From positions 30,753,501 through 30,817,500 of the forward strand of contig CM049404.1 of assembly GCA_026929865.2 (NCBI GenBank): a DNA stretch of 64,000 bases, written 5' to 3'. Positions 60,324-64,000 of the stretch are shown piece by piece (the stretch's first letter is position 1; the number at the start of each line of letters is the position of its first letter). This DNA comes from Hyperoplus lanceolatus. Taxonomy: Eukaryota; Chordata; Actinopteri; Uranoscopiformes; Ammodytidae. The notes beneath the pieces were generated by a model, which saw only the letters and a program-made list of their open reading frames with translations, was not told the DNA's origin and searched no databases. Both the position numbers and the translations under genes were made by a program.

Positions 60324-63082
60324 TTAAAACTCATCCTTTTTCTTCTCTTCCTTGGTGAAGAACTTTCCATCCGCCTGCTTCCTGAAGGACACTTTGACGT
60401 GTTCAAGGTTGTGATCCTTCAGCTTCTGTTTGACCTGAGACACAAAACTCCTCAGCATTATCACTCACATAGATGAACCTTGATGCTAAATGCACTCTTG
60501 TTAAAGGGGGAGTCAGTGATTCTGGAGAACGCTTGTTGTGAAAATCACTTTTTTTTTCAAATCAATGAATATCTTCAGAATCCACTACCTGTCCATTGTG
60601 TGTTCACCCAAAAGTCTAGGCTCTGTAAATATGTTTACAAAGGTCATGTTAACCCACCATAGCTAGCAACGTGGTGTTTTCTGACAACAAGCTTACTCAA
60701 GAATTGCTGACTCCACCTTTAAGTTACAACCTGCAATCCCTGTTTCTGTTTTTCTACCTCTTCAGTTTTTTGTGCTGTTGTAACATGAAATGCTTTTCTT
60801 GAAATCAATCATTCTTAATCTTTTTTTAAATGTTCCTTTTAAGAGTAATTAGGTTATTCTGTTTTAACGTAAAATAATAATAAAATCAAACATGGTTTAC
60901 CTGCTCCAAGAGGGCGTCCTTCATCGCTTCGTCATCCAGATCCTGACCGTCTTCTACGCGCAGATGCAATTTGAACACTTGCCTTGTCATCACGGGGGCT
61001 TTGGGGGCCAACTCTGCCAGGGAATATATGCCACAAATATAGATTCAAAAACCCATTTCCTGTGATTCTAATTTGCTTTAAAAAATTATTATTATCATTA
61101 TTATTATTATTATGTTGGAATCATTTTTTTTAAATACATTTTTAACAATAATGTCTATTTCTGCTGTTTTCCCCCTGTAGTATTGTACCCTGTCATCTCT
61201 TTAATAATCTGGCTGTAGTGAAATGTTATTATTGGTTCCGTGTTACAATAATAAGTGTCCCATCAACAGCTGATGGGAACTTTAGACTCCTTAGACAAAC
61301 CACACGCAGAAATGCACTAAACAGTAAAACTTGAATCAGTATATGGCAATTTAAATGTAGATTTATTTATAATTCCATTTGATAATTAGAAATAAGTGTG
61401 AATGTCTGTCGTGACATAGCAAAGAAAAAAATATTATATTTTTTACATCAATATATTCAGGGGATAATGTGGTATGTAGATCGTCCATGTGTTGCATATT
61501 TTTCAGCACACACCTATAATCTGCAGCTGATAACCACTGCATTCTCCCAAACAATATCAGGAAAACCATCCAGACTGCTCAAGAGTATTTTTAATTTGGG
61601 ACATCTTGATGCTAAAACAAACCTAAATCTAAATGTTATTTGAATGAATGGGTTACCTCCGGTTAGACTGTAGCAAATGAATGGGTAGTTGTTGCCACAT
61701 TCCCTGTCATACCATCTTCCAGAGTCACCAAAGTTTGCTAACACACAATCCTCCCCGGTCCTGTTAGAAGGTTCACCCGTTGACCAGAACCTGAATGAGG
61801 AATTACTTCCGTCCGACCTCTTCCAGGAGTCTTTGAGAAGGCCGATCCAGACATCCTGAAACTAATATTTGATTGTGTTACTTTAGCCTCAACTGTCATA
61901 TGAAGCTAAAACAGACAAAACTTTGTAAACAGACATATTAACTTTGTCTTCATCAAAATGGACAAAGACATAAGGCATCATCAAAACAAAAGGACACAGA
62001 CATACCTTTAAAAAACAATAGATCACAAAGTGCTTTGACATGATAAATAGGAGCAAATACACATAAACATTAAGTCAATAGACATCATTGTGATGGTGAG
62101 AAAGAAAAGGGAAGATGGAGCCGTAAATGCAATAAACAAAATGAGATTTCAAGATGCTAGGATACAAAGACAATGAGAAAGACGATAAAGAGATGGCCTC
62201 ACGTGAACCCAACACTATACAAATGTGTTTTAAGAATTGATTTAAAAGCACTCACTGATTCAGCCAGATTTATCTCCGTTTTCTGTATTGTATTTGTATA
62301 TTTGTTTTAATTTTCTCTAATCATTAGTTTTTTTGTGTGAGTGGATAAAACTGATCATTTCAACTCTAACACTGATTTAAATGGAACCAGTTTAAATGTA
62401 AGAGAATAAAAGGGTTGTGAACCAGCAGGGGTTAAATGACATATTCAATCAACAAAAAAGTAAAGGACAAGTACGTCTAAATGTTACTGAAGTACAGTCT
62501 ATCTACTTTAACTTTACTCAAACATAAAAAAGAAAAATCTTTTAAATGTCAGAGAAAGAGAGACAAGTGAACTTACATCTCCCACTGTACGTGTCATGTT
62601 GTTCAGGATGTTCATATCCTCCATGTTGTCTACAGTTGCCAGGTCTGTGTAGTGTTCTCTGCAGTAACTCTGCGCTTCAGTCCAGGTCTTCAGTTCATTA
62701 AAAACATGGAACTGACGTGCAGCATGTGAGGAGACAGCACACAGCCCTGTAGAGACAGACATGAATAATGATACAATGTCAATGTCAATATTAAATAACC
62801 AAATAATAGTCTTGGCTTTAGGTCTCAGTGTATTTAGGTTAGATTGGTCATTTGTTCGCCTTCATTAATTTCCAGTTTAATATAGTGTGTGGCTTTCTAC
62901 ATGTCCACGTTGATGCAGGTTGTTGGTTGAACAGGTGTTATAAAGTTTGAGCTTTTTTCTTTTGAAGGTTTTATTGCACTCAGGCTACTAACGAGCGGAG
63001 TTCACGTCAGCTGGGTAACTTTAATCTATAGGTTATCTTTCATCACTCTTCTGTGACTGTGACTGGAGCCCGACGGCGACTC

Positions 63083-63133
<51 letters not shown>

Positions 63134-63157
63134 ATGTCTGTCTGTGGTGTGTCTGCA

Positions 63158-63231
<74 letters not shown>

Positions 63232-63664
63232 GGACAGAGAGATTCTGCAGAATAACTTTTATGTGTTATTTGTGATGTGAAATTAATAATTGCGTGTCTC
63301 CAGAACATATTTAAATAATTTTCAAAACTTTATTTATATAAATATATATAAAAAAAGGTTTTCGTTGAATGATTTTTCCTAAATGGTTAAGATTTACTAA
63401 CCAGTTACATGTTTACACCTACTGTCAAATTTTGAAAGTTGTTTTTGTGACCTGCTGTTACTAGCATTTCCAATAAGGATGTCTTGAAAGTATAATATTA
63501 TAATATATACAACAATAAAAACAAATAGCTACTAATGAAAATATTTTTTCTAAGTATTGTACATCTGAATGTATAGTGTCTCACAATACATTATATTAAA
63601 ACATTTATAAATATATAAAACACTTACCTGAAGCCACGACGATGCTCAGAAGAACCTTCTCCAT
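60324..63664 (-). CDS. Secreted C-type lectin, chimeric single domain (CTL-2)
   Basis: Exons in transcript order: 63628-63664, 62577-62746, 61657-61855, 60901-61013, 60324-60434; 630 nt, 209 residues plus stop. Signal peptide at residues 1-19 (MEKVLLSIVVASGLCAVSS). The C-type lectin domain spans about 22-134: WTEAQSYC at 34-41, VWIGL at 71-75, GEPSNRTGEDC at 96-106, RWYDREC at 116-122, FIC at 128-130. Four cysteines (41, 106, 122, 130) give the two standard disulphides. The calcium/sugar motif EPN is EPS and WND is WYD, so classical mannose binding is doubtful. Possible N-glycosylation at 62, 87 and 100. A tail of about 75 residues, rich in K, D and E, ends KKKDEF. Family role: secreted glycan recognition in defence. 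Exon 3 joins two ancestral domains (see findings). Confidence 0.92.
60501..60722. mobile_element. Family-1 MITE in the last CTL-2 intron
   Basis: TTAAAGGGGGAGTCAGTGAT at the left and the inverse plus TTAA at the right; same insertion as 43565-43793. Confidence 0.85.
63084..63228. repeat. Opposed (GT)n and (AC)n microsatellites
   Basis: (GT)n at 63084-63131 and (AC)n at 63161-63228 are separated by about 29 bp, so the strand is self-complementary and can form a long hairpin. Lies in CTL-2 intron 1. Confidence 0.95.
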
Positions 63665-63744
63665 CTTAGTCTGTTCCCCGTCTGCCCTCTGTCAGTCTGT
63701 GACCGTCGATATGAAGCTGCTGAAATTAAGCAGAAATATACATC

Positions 63745-64000
63745 AACCTCTTTACTGCACATTCAAACTGTATGCAAAGTGATTATGGGACTAAACTGTT
63801 TATCTTATACTGTACTGAACAGACTATCAGGTCAAGAATGAGCCCTAAAAAAATGTACATTTGATTTTTTGATCATTCTTTTATAGTTGAAACATAATTG
63901 AGTTTCCTAATGGAGCATAGACACATACAGCCATAGGAAATAAGAACATCTGAGATGAATTCCCATCAGCAGTTTGTAAAAACATTTAAATCAACTTCAC
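63745..64000. other. Upstream of CTL-2, to the window end
   Basis: Similar to the CTL-1 upstream region as far as about 63870 ('gtcaagaatgagccc'); nothing recognised beyond. Confidence 0.6.

Larger units (their letters stand above)
56315..63870. repeat. Segmental duplication, copy B
   Basis: Counterpart of 39985-49770. Specific changes: a 410-bp local tandem duplication at 57589-58400, loss of the inner CTL exons, and no GATA array or intron-1 insertions. Confidence 0.85.

Overview
The window is nuclear DNA of a ray-finned fish, most likely a percomorph teleost. Three things point that way: short vertebrate-type exons with GT-AG introns, very dense (AC)n, (GATA)n and (ACAG)n microsatellites, and many SINEs, Tc1/hAT/pogo-type elements and TTAA-flanked MITEs. 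Almost none of the long open frames are genes. The real genes had to be read exon by exon from splice sites, frame continuity and comparison between copies in the window.

Layout. (1) 352-8732, plus strand: the 3' half of tpd52l2 (tumor protein D54 family), including 48-nt and 27-nt in-frame exons; its 5' exons lie outside the window. A microsatellite-rich downstream stretch runs to about 13.6 kb, and a tRNA-Glu(CTC) gene lies at 14052-14123 on the minus strand. (2) 15.7-38.4 kb: a cluster of four rhamnose-binding lectin (RBL, SUEL/Gal_lectin domain) genes. RBL-A and RBL-B are on the minus strand, RBL-C and RBL-D on the plus strand. A, B and C have one domain and the same five coding exons, promoter and non-coding first exon. 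B and C are arms of an inverted duplication around about 24.8-26.3 kb. D has two domains and is the outlier. (3) 40-64 kb: two C-type lectin (CTL) loci on the minus strand within a tandem segmental duplication (about 39.99-49.77 and 56.32-63.87 kb). The first, with two lectin domains, is a pseudogene. The second is intact and is a single-domain chimera that joins the N-terminal half of domain 1 to the C-terminal half of domain 2. Decayed signal-peptide exons at 51.95 and 52.69 kb show that more copies once existed.

How the genes fit together. RBLs and secreted C-type lectins are sugar-binding proteins that in fish act in mucosal and egg defence, so 15-64 kb reads as an expanding and contracting lectin cluster. 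Transposons mark the order of events: one insertion is shared by RBL arms A and C, a Tc1 copy is found only in arm C with its empty site preserved in arm B, a hAT element sits inside that Tc1, and a hAT MITE is present in both CTL copies.

Limits. Identifications come from reading motifs and from family knowledge; no database search or transcript data were available. Copy comparisons are by eye.
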